DNA of 64,000 nt, taken from Ruminococcus sp. YE71. GTDB lineage: Bacteria > Bacillota > Clostridia > Oscillospirales > Ruminococcaceae. Position numbers and translations under genes: made by a program. Location of the stretch: the NCBI RefSeq assembly GCF_900119155.1, contig NZ_FPIR01000003.1, positions 1 through 64,000 of the forward strand, written 5' to 3'. The notes beneath the pieces are model-generated. The model made no database searches. It saw only the letters and a program-made list of their open reading frames with translations, and had not been told where the DNA came from. The first letter of the stretch is position 1; every line of letters begins with the position of its first letter. This document shows, in pieces, positions 32,411-41,280 of this stretch.

Positions 32411-33849
32411 ACGGAATGGTCTATCTTGTGGGAGCAGGCTGCGGCGGCAGAGAGCTTTTAACGCTCAAAGCGCAGGCTCTGCTGAACCGCTGTGACACGG
32501 TGGTGTACGACGCACTTATCGACCCCGAAATACTTATCGAGGCTCCCCGTGCCGAAAAGGTCGCGGTCGGGAAACGCGCAGGCAGGCACAGCGAGTCTCA
32601 GGAAAAGATCAACGAGATACTTGTGAAAAAAGCCTCGGAGGGGAAAACCGTCGTGCGGCTCAAGGGCGGCGACCCTTTCGTTTTCGGAAGGGGCGGCGAG
32701 GAAGCGCTGATCCTCGAACGGAACCATATCCCCTACTCGGTCGTGCCGGGGGTATCCTCCTGCATAGCCGCGCCCGAGCTTGCGGGCATACCTGTTACCC
32801 ACAGGGGTACGGCGCGCAGCTTCCATGTGATAACCGCCCACACCGCGGAGGGGCTGCAAAACGCGTCGAAGTACGCTTTCCTTGACGGCACTCTGGTATT
32901 TCTGATGGGGCTGTCGAATATTTGGAAGATCGCAGGTTCGCTCACCGACGGAGGTATGCCTTCCGAAACTCCTGCCGCAGTCATCTCGAAGGCAGGCTCC
33001 CCCGAACAGACCACGATCCGCGGCTGTCTTTCGGATATTGCCGCAAAAGTGACCGCCGCAAGACTTGAAACACCTGCTGTTTTCGTGGTCGGGAAAACTG
33101 CGGCATACGAGCTTTCGGGAACGGAACAGCTGCCGCTCCACGGGGTCACGGTCGCCGTCACAGGGACAGAGCATTTCGTGCAGAAGCTGACGGCAGGACT
33201 GTCGGGGCTCGGCGCGTCGGTGCGTACAGCGGCAGTCCTGCACGCACATGCCGCCGATACCACGGCGCTCGATACCGCTCTGAAAAATATCGGCAGCTAC
33301 AGTCTGCTCATGTTCACCAGTGTCTGCGGTGCGAAGATATTTCTCGGAAGGATGAGGGCACTGGAGCTGGACATCCGCAGTCTCGGCAGTATCGGGATAG
33401 CGGTGTCGGGCGGCGCGGCTGATGAATATCTGCGCTCCTTCGGACTCATCCCCTCGCTTGTCTCGGCAGGCAGCGGAGAAATGCTTGCGCGAGAGATCGT
33501 TTCACGAAACGAGAGGGGCAGAGTGCTCATCCTGCGTGCCAAAAGAGGTTCGCAGACGCTCACCGATATACTCGCCGAAAACAACATCCCCTTCGCCGAC
33601 CTTCGGATATATGACGTTGACGGAGAAAGCACCGTCGGCGAGATACGCACCGACTTCATCGTGTTCGCAAGCCCCTCGGGGGTGGAGTGCTTTTTCAGCA
33701 GCAGCAGTCTCAGCCCGAAAACGACGGCGGTCTGCATCGGCGAGCTGACGGCAGACGCTTTCAGAGCCTGCTCATCAAACAGGGTCATCACCGCAGAAGA
33801 GCGGTCTGCCGAGGGGATAATAAAAGCGATCATGGAGGAAATACAATGA
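32407..33849 (+). CDS. Uroporphyrinogen-III C-methyltransferase / uroporphyrinogen-III synthase fusion
   Basis: The 480-residue bifunctional enzyme has two halves. Residues 1-235 are a CobA/SUMT methyltransferase (VYLVGAGCGGRELLTLKA, VRLKGGDPFVFGRGGEE, VVPGVSS), which methylates uroporphyrinogen III to precorrin-2. Residues about 240-480 are HemD (VTVAVTGTEHFVQKL, LLMFTSVCGAKIF, DFIVFASPSGVECFF), which cyclises hydroxymethylbilane. CobA-HemD fusions are common in clostridia. The start is the GTG overlapping the hemC stop, with GGAAGG upstream; an ATG three codons later is the alternative. Confidence 0.94.
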   Translation: MNGMVYLVGAGCGGRELLTLKAQALLNRCDTVVYDALIDPEILIEAPRAEKVAVGKRAGRHSESQEKINEILVKKASEGKTVVRLKGGDPFVFGRGGEEALILERNHIPYSVVPGVSSCIAAPELAGIPVTHRGTARSFHVITAHTAEGLQNASKYAFLDGTLVFLMGLSNIWKIAGSLTDGGMPSETPAAVISKAGSPEQTTIRGCLSDIAAKVTAARLETPAVFVVGKTAAYELSGTEQLPLHGVTVAVTGTEHFVQKLTAGLSGLGASVRTAAVLHAHAADTTALDTALKNIGSYSLLMFTSVCGAKIFLGRMRALELDIRSLGSIGIAVSGGAADEYLRSFGLIPSLVSAGSGEMLAREIVSRNERGRVLILRAKRGSQTLTDILAENNIPFADLRIYDVDGESTVGEIRTDFIVFASPSGVECFFSSSSLSPKTTAVCIGELTADAFRACSSNRVITAEERSAEGIIKAIMEEIQ

Positions 33850-34814
33850 AAAGATTCAGACGGCTGAGGTCGGACGAACGCCTGCGGAGTCTCGTGCGCG
33901 AGACCTCGATCGGCGTTTCATCGCTCATCTACCCCGTGTTTGTCGAGGAAGGCAGCGGCATAAAAGCCCCCATCGACTCGATGCCCGGGGTGTTCAGATA
34001 TTCTCCCGACAGGCTCGGCGAGGTGATCGGCGAGGCCAGTGACTCGGGGATAGCAGGAGTGCTGCTCTTCGGCATCCCGAAGCACAAGGACGCGCTGGCG
34101 ACCTCCGCTTACGATGAAAACGGCGTGACTCAGCAGGCGATACGCTTCATCAGGAACAACTACCCCGAACTGCTCGTGATCGCCGACGTGTGTCTCTGCG
34201 AATACACCGATCACGGTCACTGCGGAGTAGTTCACGGCAGCGAGATACTTAACGACGAAACGCTGCCGCTGCTTGCAAGGGCTGCGGTCAGCTTCGCGAA
34301 GGCAGGCGCGGATATCATCGCACCGTCGGATATGATGGACGGCAGAGTTGCGGCGATACGGGAAGCCCTCGACGAAGAAGGGCTGAAAAATGTCCCGATC
34401 ATGTCCTACAGCGCGAAATTCGCGTCGGGCTACTACTCCCCTTTCCGGGACGCTGCCGATTCAGCGCCCTGCTTCGGAGACAGGCGCAGCTACCAGATGG
34501 ATCCCGCCAACGGCAGGGAGGCTCTCCGCGAGATCGAGGATGACATCTCCGAGGGCGCCGACATCGTGATGGTGAAGCCTGCGCTTGCCTACCTTGACGT
34601 TCTGAGCAGGGCAAGGGAACGCTTCGGGCTGCCCATCGCGGCTTACAATGTCAGCGGCGAATACTCGATGGTAAAAGCTGCGGCGCAGGCAGGCTGGATC
34701 GACGAAAAACGCATCGTGCTCGAAAACCTCACCTCGATAAGGCGTGCGGGTGCGGATATCATCATCACCTATCACGCCCTTGACGCCGCGAAATGGCTGG
34801 AGGAGCAGCGATGA
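33846..34814 (+). CDS. hemB: Porphobilinogen synthase (HemB)
   Basis: The 322-residue delta-aminolevulinate dehydratase begins MKRFRRLRSDERLRSLVRET, with metal-site cysteines in DVCLCEYTDHGHCG and Schiff-base lysines in SYSAKFASGYYSPFRDA and VMVKPALAYLDV. The ATG at 33846 is preceded by GGAGGAA inside the end of the previous gene; a much longer frame upstream overlaps that gene and is rejected. It condenses two aminolevulinates. Confidence 0.96.
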   Translation: MKRFRRLRSDERLRSLVRETSIGVSSLIYPVFVEEGSGIKAPIDSMPGVFRYSPDRLGEVIGEASDSGIAGVLLFGIPKHKDALATSAYDENGVTQQAIRFIRNNYPELLVIADVCLCEYTDHGHCGVVHGSEILNDETLPLLARAAVSFAKAGADIIAPSDMMDGRVAAIREALDEEGLKNVPIMSYSAKFASGYYSPFRDAADSAPCFGDRRSYQMDPANGREALREIEDDISEGADIVMVKPALAYLDVLSRARERFGLPIAAYNVSGEYSMVKAAAQAGWIDEKRIVLENLTSIRRAGADIIITYHALDAAKWLEEQR

Positions 34815-36085
34815 ACACTGAAACTTCCGCAAGGCTCTACGAAAGAGCGCTCGGCCTCATGCCGGGAGGGGTGAACAGCCCCGTCCGTGCGTGTAAAAAC
34901 GTCGGGTGCGTTCCGCTGTTCATCGACCGCGCTGAGGGCAGCCGCATTTTCGATGCCGATCAAAACAGCTTTATCGACTACGTCTGCTCGTGGGGGCCGA
35001 ACATTCTCGGGCACGCACACCCCGATATCATCTCGGCGGTGACTTCGGCGTGCGAAAGGGGGCTGACCTACGGCGCGTGTCACGCAGGCGAGATAGAGCT
35101 TGCCGAACGCATCTGCCGAAATGTCCCCTCGGTGGAGATGGTTCGCCTGGTCAGCTCGGGGACAGAAGCGGTGATGAGCGCGGTTCGTGCAGCACGCGGA
35201 TATACGTCGCGCAATCGCATCCTGAAGTTCGAGGGCTGCTATCACGGTCACTCCGACGGTCTGCTCGTCAAGGGCGGCTCGGGGCTGCTCACGGGAGCGC
35301 TCCCCGACAGCGCGGGCGTTCCGAAGGGCATCACCGACTATACCCTGCTTGCGCCCTACAACGACCTTACCGCTGTGAAAAGGCTTTTTAAACAGTACGG
35401 CGATGACATCGCGGCGGTCATCGTTGAGCCCGTCGCGGCGAACATGGGGGTTGTGCTCCCGAAGGATGGTTTCCTGCAAGGTCTGCGGGATATCACCGCG
35501 GAGCACGACAGTCTGCTCATCTTCGACGAGGTGATAACGGGTTTCAGGCTCGGGCTCGGGGGAGCGCAGGGCTTGTTCGGGATAACGCCCGACCTGACCG
35601 CGCTCGGAAAGATAGTCGGTGGCGGTATGCCTCTTGCCGCATACGGCGGAAAACGCGAGGTGATGGAGTGTGTGGCTCCCGTCGGCTCGGTCTATCAGGC
35701 AGGGACGCTCTCGGGCAATCCCGTCGCGGTGGCGGCAGGCAACGCACAGCTCAGAAGGCTCGAAGAGGACAAGGATATCTATGACCGTCTCGGACGGAAA
35801 AGCGCCCGTCTCGAACGCACGCTGAGGGACAGCGGCTTCAACGTCAACCGTGCAGGCTCGCTGATGACGGTATTTTTCACCGAGAATCGGGTCACGGACT
35901 TCGTCACGGCAAAGACCTGCGGCACGGACAGGTACGCTGCCTTTTACAGGCACCTGCTCGGGAACGGCATTTATGCGGCACCATCGCAGTTTGAAGCAAT
36001 GTTCGTAAGCGACGCTCATACCGATGAGGACATAGCTTACACCTGCGAAGTGATAGAAGCATTCAATATCAGAAACGGAGGATAA
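34811..36085 (+). CDS. hemL: Glutamate-1-semialdehyde 2,1-aminomutase (HemL)
   Basis: The 424-residue PLP enzyme forms 5-aminolevulinate from glutamate-1-semialdehyde. It shows PGGVNSPVRACKNVG at the N-terminus, SSGTEAVMSAVRAARGYT, FDEVITGFRLG and the PLP lysine in ALGKIVGGGMPLAAYGG. ATG overlaps the hemB stop by 4 nt, with GGAGGAG upstream. With hemA, hemB, hemC and hemD present and no hemE or later haem genes in the operon, the pathway here is aimed at siroheme. Confidence 0.96.
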   Translation: MNTETSARLYERALGLMPGGVNSPVRACKNVGCVPLFIDRAEGSRIFDADQNSFIDYVCSWGPNILGHAHPDIISAVTSACERGLTYGACHAGEIELAERICRNVPSVEMVRLVSSGTEAVMSAVRAARGYTSRNRILKFEGCYHGHSDGLLVKGGSGLLTGALPDSAGVPKGITDYTLLAPYNDLTAVKRLFKQYGDDIAAVIVEPVAANMGVVLPKDGFLQGLRDITAEHDSLLIFDEVITGFRLGLGGAQGLFGITPDLTALGKIVGGGMPLAAYGGKREVMECVAPVGSVYQAGTLSGNPVAVAAGNAQLRRLEEDKDIYDRLGRKSARLERTLRDSGFNVNRAGSLMTVFFTENRVTDFVTAKTCGTDRYAAFYRHLLGNGIYAAPSQFEAMFVSDAHTDEDIAYTCEVIEAFNIRNGG

Positions 36086-36088
36086 AAA

Positions 36089-36952
36089 ATGGCAGTAGAT
36101 TACGCATCGTTAAAAAAGGGCGGCTTTATGCGCCAGAAGCAGAAGAACAACTTCTCGCTGAGGCTTCGGGTGGTGGGCGGAAATGTCACCGCCGAACAGC
36201 TCGCGGTCATCGCGGATGTGGCAAAGAAATACGGTGACGGTCACGTTCATCTGACCTCGCGCCAGAGCGTTGAGATACCGTTCGTCAAGCTGGACGATAT
36301 CAGCGAGGTGAAGGCGGCGCTTGCGGAAGGCGGCGTCGAGCCGGGTGTCTGCGGCCCCAGAGTGCGCACAGTCACCGCCTGTCAGGGCAGCGAGATCTGT
36401 CCGAGCGGCTGTATCGACACCTATTCGCTCGCAAAGGAGCTTGACGACAGATACTTCGCAAGAGAGCTCCCCCACAAGTTCAAGTTCGGTATCACGGGCT
36501 GTCAGAACAACTGCCTGAAAGCCGAAGAGAACGATCTCGGCATCAAGGGCGGCATCAGGGTCGCATGGCGTGAGGCTGACTGCATCAACTGCGGAGTGTG
36601 CGTAAAGGCGTGCAGAAACGGTGCCCTCACCCAGGAGGACGGGAAGATCGTTCTCGACGAGTCGAAGTGCAATTTCTGCGGCAGATGCTTCAAGTCCTGC
36701 CCGACCGAAGCTTGGGATACCGTACACGGGTATATCGTCAGCTTCGGAGGGCTGTTCGGCAACAGCATCAGCACGGGTGAGACCATCCTGCCATTTATCG
36801 ACGATCACGATAAGCTCATGGCAGTATGTGACGCGGCGATCAGCTTCTTCAACGACAACGCCAACCCGAGCGAGCGTTTCAGATTCACGATCGACCGTGT
36901 CGGTGCCGACAAATTCCGCGAGTATATTCTTGACGCTTACAACAACGCATAA
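36089..36952 (+). CDS. Siroheme sulfite reductase with ferredoxin insertion
   Basis: The 287-residue enzyme reduces sulfite to sulfide. The siroheme/[4Fe-4S] ligands C-X5-C (Cys98, Cys104) and C-X3-C (Cys138, Cys142) are present, with the siroheme-binding Arg/Lys region VHLTSRQSVEIPFV. A two-cluster ferredoxin insert follows (Cys165/168/171/175 and Cys194/197/200/204). This compact single-subunit form resembles AsrC-like or DsvA-like clostridial reductases rather than CysI. Seven tetrapyrrole steps lie immediately upstream in the same operon and supply its cofactor. Electron donor is probably ferredoxin. Confidence 0.92.
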   Translation: MAVDYASLKKGGFMRQKQKNNFSLRLRVVGGNVTAEQLAVIADVAKKYGDGHVHLTSRQSVEIPFVKLDDISEVKAALAEGGVEPGVCGPRVRTVTACQGSEICPSGCIDTYSLAKELDDRYFARELPHKFKFGITGCQNNCLKAEENDLGIKGGIRVAWREADCINCGVCVKACRNGALTQEDGKIVLDESKCNFCGRCFKSCPTEAWDTVHGYIVSFGGLFGNSISTGETILPFIDDHDKLMAVCDAAISFFNDNANPSERFRFTIDRVGADKFREYILDAYNNA

Positions 36953-36970
36953 AAAAGGAGAGTGACGAAA

Positions 36971-37216
36971 ATGGGAGACATTAAGATCGACGACAAGGTG
37001 GATATCACCGACGTTGTCTGCCCCACGACCTTTGTGAAGGCAAAGATCGCACTTGAGGAGCTTGACGACGGTCAGATACTCCGGATCAGGATGAACGACG
37101 GCGAACCCGTTCAGAACGTGCCGAGAAGTATCAAGGAAGAGGGTCACAAGATCCTCAAACTCACCGAAAACGCCGACGGCACATACGATCTTCTGGTTCA
37201 GAAAGTCGGCGACTGA
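36971..37216 (+). CDS. TusA/SirA-like sulfurtransferase, second copy
   Basis: The 81-residue paralogue of the protein at 10301-10546 shares DITDV(V/N)CP, TFVKAKIALEELDDG and NDGEPVQNVP. The reactive cysteine is in DVVCPTTF. The ATG at 36971 has AAGGAGAG before it; a GTG three codons earlier is too close. Placed last after the sulfite reductase, it may carry reductase-derived or desulfurase-derived sulfur. Near-identity of the two copies, one in each operon, suggests a common partner. Confidence 0.9.
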   Translation: MGDIKIDDKVDITDVVCPTTFVKAKIALEELDDGQILRIRMNDGEPVQNVPRSIKEEGHKILKLTENADGTYDLLVQKVGD

Positions 37217-37223
37217 CGATCCG

Positions 37224-37286
37224 CTCATAACGCAAAAAAACAGCGCAAGCCGTTCAAGCCTGCGCTGATATTTTTTGCGTTATGAG
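37224..37286. terminator. Long bidirectional terminator hairpin
   Basis: CTCATAACGCAAAAAA (from 37224) pairs perfectly with TTTTTTGCGTTATGAG (to 37286), and within it CAGCGCA pairs with TGCGCTG. The inner stem followed by ATATTTTTT is a typical intrinsic terminator for the sulfite-reductase operon, and the A-run on the other flank serves the convergent CotH gene. Confidence 0.85.
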
Positions 37287-37336
37287 TTTGTTTATCGCTG
37301 TGATCTTAATTCTTTACGGTACAGTGGATCTGCGGA

Positions 37337-40045
37337 TCACTTGATCGTTACAGTCACAGCATTCTTGATAGGATCGGTGGTATTCCAATTACCGTTGACT
37401 CTTGCGGCAACAGCGACCTTGTACTGCTTGCCGGGAGTCAGGTTCTTGGGACTTACATAGCTGTTGGTAGTAAGGTTGGAATTCAGGATCCTCCACTTGC
37501 CTGCCTGGTAAACACCTACGCAGTACTTGTCAGCGCCCTCTACCTTGTCCCAGATAAGCTGTACACGATGATTCTGCGTATCGTAATTCACCTTGATGTT
37601 TGTGGGATAATCGATCTTTTGGTTCTGTCCGCCGTAAACAGCCTTGACAGTGGCGCCCGAGCTTGTGATCTTTACAGTTATCGTTTCGGAATTCTTTGTG
37701 CCGCCTGTCAGCTGAGCACCGCTGATCTCCCAGTGGTCGAAGGCAGCGCCTTCCTTGGGTGCGGCTGTCAGAGTGAGGTCGTAATCCTTGTGATACTTGC
37801 CCGACCAGCTGTCTATCGCGCCGAGCTTCAGGGTGTTGAGCTGTATCTCGCCCGAATCGCTGCTGTTCTCTACGGTGAGGGTCGCAGGTTCGGCGGAGAG
37901 CTTTATCGCCTGACGCATGGTCCTCTCGAGGGGATCAAAGCGCTGTCTGTAGAAGTTCACGATGGTGTTCCACTGGTTCAGATACGACTGGGCGTTATTG
38001 CTCGAACCGAAACGCTTGAAGGTATCGGCTGCCTGCTGACTGAAATTGTCGGAATAGTACTTCGCCTTCTCCGCTACCCTGTCGGGTCGGAAGTTGTAGT
38101 TTGCAAGATCCATCATGGTACGGGCGAAGTCTTTGGCGAACTGATCGTTTTTGAGCAGAGCCGTGAACATCTTGCTCACGTCGTTATCATCCTGTGCCAG
38201 ACGGGTGAAATTATCGTAATTCGCGGTAGTGTTCTGGCTGTTGTAGAGACCCTGACCGTACTCGGTATCAAAGAAGATCATGCGCCACTTGCCGTCCGCA
38301 TAGGGATTAGAACTGTCGATGGTATTCGAGCGCCACGAAGCTATGTTGCGCTTCGGCCAGTCCTGATTAGACCAGTAGATCTGTGCGGCGAAATAGTCCA
38401 TAAAGCTCTGAATATCTATCTTTTCGCAGATCTGTTCGTAGCTGAGACTGCCGTTCGCGGCACCCTGCAAGAGGGCATTCCAGTCCTGAAGATCGGCGTC
38501 CGAACCTTCCTCGACCTCGCCTTCCTTTATCATAGCCACATCGCTCTTCTTGACGCCGTAGTGGTCGCTTATGTAAGCGTTGTCCAGCTTTTCGCATATC
38601 TGATAGATGCCCCAGAATTCGCCGTCGATGAAGACGATGCACTCGCTCATAGCCTGATGACCGCAGTCACGGTCAGCTACAAGGCTCTGGTTGAGCGAAT
38701 CACGGAAGATAGCGTTGTTGTTATCGTTGCCGCCGTCGCGGAGAGAGATCTTGGTGTAGCTCTTGACAGTCTTGCCGTTCTTTGCCTTAACGGAAGTCCC
38801 GTCAAAGAAATCGTAGGTCATTTCGGGAGCGCCGTAGTCAAGTCTTGCATAGATATTGAAGCTCTTCTGGGCGTTGTGACGCGAAGCGCCGCCCTTGATG
38901 CGTATGCCCACGTTCTGGTCAATGACCTTCTCACCCTTGTCGAAAACGGTCATGGCAGCAGGACGCTCCCACTCCCTGCCCGACTGGGTGTAGTTCGCTT
39001 CCATCTCCCATGCCTGCTTGAAGCCGAATCCTCCCGGGCCGCCCCAGCCCGGAATGCCTGTGGAGGTATTGTCCTCATCATAGTGCCTGCCCAGAACGTA
39101 GATGCCCGTGTCATAATTGAAAAGATTATCGGGGTCGGTAACGATGGAAACGACCTTCATATCCTTGTAGTAGCCCGAATTAGTCTTGCCGACGAAATAT
39201 GTTCGGGTTATGACATCGCTCACTCTGCCCGACGCATCGACTGCGACTGCGCGGATGATGTTCGCTTTGTCAACAGGCGAAGAGGGGGGATTGTAGCCGT
39301 ATGTGGAGATATTTCTCTCGGCGCTGAGTTTGTTTGCGTTGGAGGACACGTCGCTGAGGGTAAAGGGCGCTGTGTACTTCTGCGAAGATGCCGTTGGCAC
39401 GGTGCCGTCGGTGGTATAATAGACCGTCGTGCCCGCAGGTACCTGTATCGAAACAGTCTCACCCGCATTGTAGTAACCGCTCTCAAGAGTGAACTCGGGA
39501 ACAGCCACAGCCGCCGAACCCTCGGGAGCAGCATTTGCGTTGCCCGGGGTGCAGGCGAGGTCAAAGAAATTGCCGCTGCCGTCGGGATACTGTCCGTAGG
39601 AAGTATCGGAAGCTATCGAACCGAAAGTCAGGGTATCAGCGGCGTTGCCGTTTGCATCGGAGAGAGTGAGAGTCTCGCCCGAACCCGACATTCCGAAGGG
39701 CGCGATAGAAGTGTCCGCCGCCCCTGCCGTGCTGTCACAGTAGATGACAAGATATGACTTCGCACCGATCTTAGTGCCGTCGGGTATCTTGAACTTGAAA
39801 GGCTTTGTCGCCTTGTCGGAAAGTCCCCAGCCCGACAGGTCAACAACAGAGTCGCCTGCGTTGTACAGCTCTACCCAGTCGTAGAAGTTGCCGTCGGGTG
39901 CGGCTATGGTCGTGTTTTTCGAGCAGACCTCGTTGATGGTCACAGTTCCAGAAGCCGCTGAAACAGGGATAAGCCCTGCATTCTGGCAGACGAGCCCCAG
40001 ACACAGTATGCCTGCGGCGGCTTTTCGGCCGATACGATGATTCAT
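37337..40045 (-). CDS. Secreted CotH-domain protein with lamin-tail and fibronectin-like modules
   Basis: The 902-residue protein has a signal peptide (to about 31, PVSAASG). A lamin-tail domain follows (about 32-165; INEVCSKN, WVELYNAGDSVVDLSGW, SYLVIYCDS), then a chitobiase-type beta-sandwich (YYTTDGTVPT), a CotH kinase-like domain (about 290-690; GVRIKGGASRHNAQKSFNI, LRDGGNDNN, FIDGEFWGIYQICEKLDN, FFDTEYG), a short repeat (FDHWEISG) and a C-terminal fibronectin-like domain. CotH proteins of cellulolytic Ruminococcus occur at the cell surface; protein phosphorylation is known for spore-coat CotH. The C-terminal ~90 residues closely resemble the end of the repeat protein at 50626. The ATG follows AAGGAGG. 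Confidence 0.88.
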   Translation of the reverse strand: MNHRIGRKAAAGILCLGLVCQNAGLIPVSAASGTVTINEVCSKNTTIAAPDGNFYDWVELYNAGDSVVDLSGWGLSDKATKPFKFKIPDGTKIGAKSYLVIYCDSTAGAADTSIAPFGMSGSGETLTLSDANGNAADTLTFGSIASDTSYGQYPDGSGNFFDLACTPGNANAAPEGSAAVAVPEFTLESGYYNAGETVSIQVPAGTTVYYTTDGTVPTASSQKYTAPFTLSDVSSNANKLSAERNISTYGYNPPSSPVDKANIIRAVAVDASGRVSDVITRTYFVGKTNSGYYKDMKVVSIVTDPDNLFNYDTGIYVLGRHYDEDNTSTGIPGWGGPGGFGFKQAWEMEANYTQSGREWERPAAMTVFDKGEKVIDQNVGIRIKGGASRHNAQKSFNIYARLDYGAPEMTYDFFDGTSVKAKNGKTVKSYTKISLRDGGNDNNNAIFRDSLNQSLVADRDCGHQAMSECIVFIDGEFWGIYQICEKLDNAYISDHYGVKKSDVAMIKEGEVEEGSDADLQDWNALLQGAANGSLSYEQICEKIDIQSFMDYFAAQIYWSNQDWPKRNIASWRSNTIDSSNPYADGKWRMIFFDTEYGQGLYNSQNTTANYDNFTRLAQDDNDVSKMFTALLKNDQFAKDFARTMMDLANYNFRPDRVAEKAKYYSDNFSQQAADTFKRFGSSNNAQSYLNQWNTIVNFYRQRFDPLERTMRQAIKLSAEPATLTVENSSDSGEIQLNTLKLGAIDSWSGKYHKDYDLTLTAAPKEGAAFDHWEISGAQLTGGTKNSETITVKITSSGATVKAVYGGQNQKIDYPTNIKVNYDTQNHRVQLIWDKVEGADKYCVGVYQAGKWRILNSNLTTNSYVSPKNLTPGKQYKVAVAARVNGNWNTTDPIKNAVTVTIK

Positions 40046-40100
40046 TGCAATTTGCCTCCTTAGTATAGGTCAGTATTTGTTTGAGCTTTTAACAATTATC

Positions 40101-40129
40101 ATTATATCACACTTTTATGATGATGTCAA
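40101..40129 (-). promoter_or_regulatory. Promoter of the CotH-domain gene
   Basis: TTGACA (40124-40129) and TATAAT (40101-40106) are separated by 17 nt on the minus strand, about 55 nt before the start codon. The match to consensus is perfect. Confidence 0.8.
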
Positions 40130-40244
40130 CATATATAAAAATATTACACAAAACACATTCATTTTGTCCACTATCATCCTGCTTCCCGACAGGTATTTGT
40201 CGGAAAAACACGGACTGACCCGAGTGACGGATCCATTCTGACAT

Positions 40245-40274
40245 AAAAAAGACCCGACCGCGTGAGGTCAGGCC
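40245..40274 (-). terminator. Terminator of the paralogous-protein operon
   Basis: On the minus strand GGCCTGACC and GGTCGGGTC form a stem (with G-U pairs) over a short loop, followed directly by TTTTTT. It lies about 40 nt after the stop of the gene ending at 40313. Confidence 0.75.
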
Positions 40275-40312
40275 TTTCTGCTATTCGTCCGAATCGGTAT
40301 CGGACTTGTGCA

Positions 40313-41248
40313 TTATTTCAAGTCGATACCATTGATATTTTTGAGCTCGTCATAAAAGTCAACATAGCCACCTTCAACCTCTTTTCCGTCAAAGACGTAC
40401 TTTTCAAACAGCACCTCGTCGAAGATGCCTAAACCCGGATTTTCCTTGGTGCCGATGACGCAGCCGTAGTTGCCGCCGAAGTCCGAAAGTGCGGCATAGT
40501 CGGCAAGCAGTGCTTCGGCCTTGTTCTTCAGATCTTCGCTGTCGGCGTTCTTCTCATCGGTTATGACTATCTCGATCTCGAATGCCGAGGTCTTGGTGTT
40601 GGCATAGCTCTTGATGTCCTGCTTTGCGAGCACGTTGCAGCTGTCAGGCGAAACGTAGCTTGTGAGCAGCGATCTGGCGCTATCCGTAAAGTAGAACGTG
40701 CTGTCGCTGCTGCGGCGAACCGCCAGATCAGTCCCGAGACCTGTCGGGATGATATCGATCTCATAGCCGTCAGCGGTGTAAACATTGTTTATCATGTCGC
40801 CCTTTTTGAGGTCATCACCGAAATACTGCGGTATCAGCTCGCTCATCTGCTCCTTGAACAGTTTATCCGATTCAAGCTGAAGCTCAAACTCGACCTCGTT
40901 GTCGGCAAAATCATCGCGCTTCAGAACGCAGTCGATGAGACGTCTGTTTCCCGTATCTACGAAGTCTTTATCGGAAAGCCTTAATTCTCTTTTTTTGCCG
41001 TCAACATCGGTGTATTCCACGGTGTAGGAGTGGTATTTGACAGGTATCCTGATGAGGGAACGGCTGTTGCTGAAATATGTGCCGCTGTCTTCAAGGGTGA
41101 TGGTGTAGTTCCCGTCGAACGCCGCATCGAGCAGTTCAGTGTACTCCGTACCGATATCCACACCCTTGTGTATTTTTGCTATACCTACTCCCGAAACGAC
41201 CGCCGCCACAGCCGCCGCGCCGATAAGTACCTTGATTCCCGTTTTCAT
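40313..41248 (-). CDS. Membrane-anchored protein of unknown function, paralogue 1
   Basis: The 311-residue protein has one N-terminal hydrophobic segment (about 5-23, VLIGAAAVAAVVSGVGIA) and a soluble extracytoplasmic part. Shared with the upstream gene are DAAFDGNYTITLEDSGTY, a basic KYHSYTVEYTDVDGK block, the region P.YFGD, SPDTC/SPDSCN.L(S/A)KQDI.SYAN and YAALSDFGGN. No family is recognised. It lies 32 nt after its paralogue and has GAAGGA upstream of ATG. The pair probably arose by tandem duplication. Confidence 0.75.
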   Translation of the reverse strand: MKTGIKVLIGAAAVAAVVSGVGIAKIHKGVDIGTEYTELLDAAFDGNYTITLEDSGTYFSNSRSLIRIPVKYHSYTVEYTDVDGKKRELRLSDKDFVDTGNRRLIDCVLKRDDFADNEVEFELQLESDKLFKEQMSELIPQYFGDDLKKGDMINNVYTADGYEIDIIPTGLGTDLAVRRSSDSTFYFTDSARSLLTSYVSPDSCNVLAKQDIKSYANTKTSAFEIEIVITDEKNADSEDLKNKAEALLADYAALSDFGGNYGCVIGTKENPGLGIFDEVLFEKYVFDGKEVEGGYVDFYDELKNINGIDLK

Positions 41249-41280
41249 AGTTTATCCTTCCTTTTTCAGTTATTTATATT

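Noticed and set aside
34772-36019. 415-codon minus-strand frame across hemL
   Set aside because: Antisense shadow of a well-conserved enzyme gene; the translation is Arg/His-rich and unlike any family.
37568-39757. 729-codon open frame on the plus strand opposite the CotH gene
   Set aside because: It has no ribosome site, no recognisable domain and lies fully antisense to a gene with signal peptide and clear domains; an artefact of codon bias.
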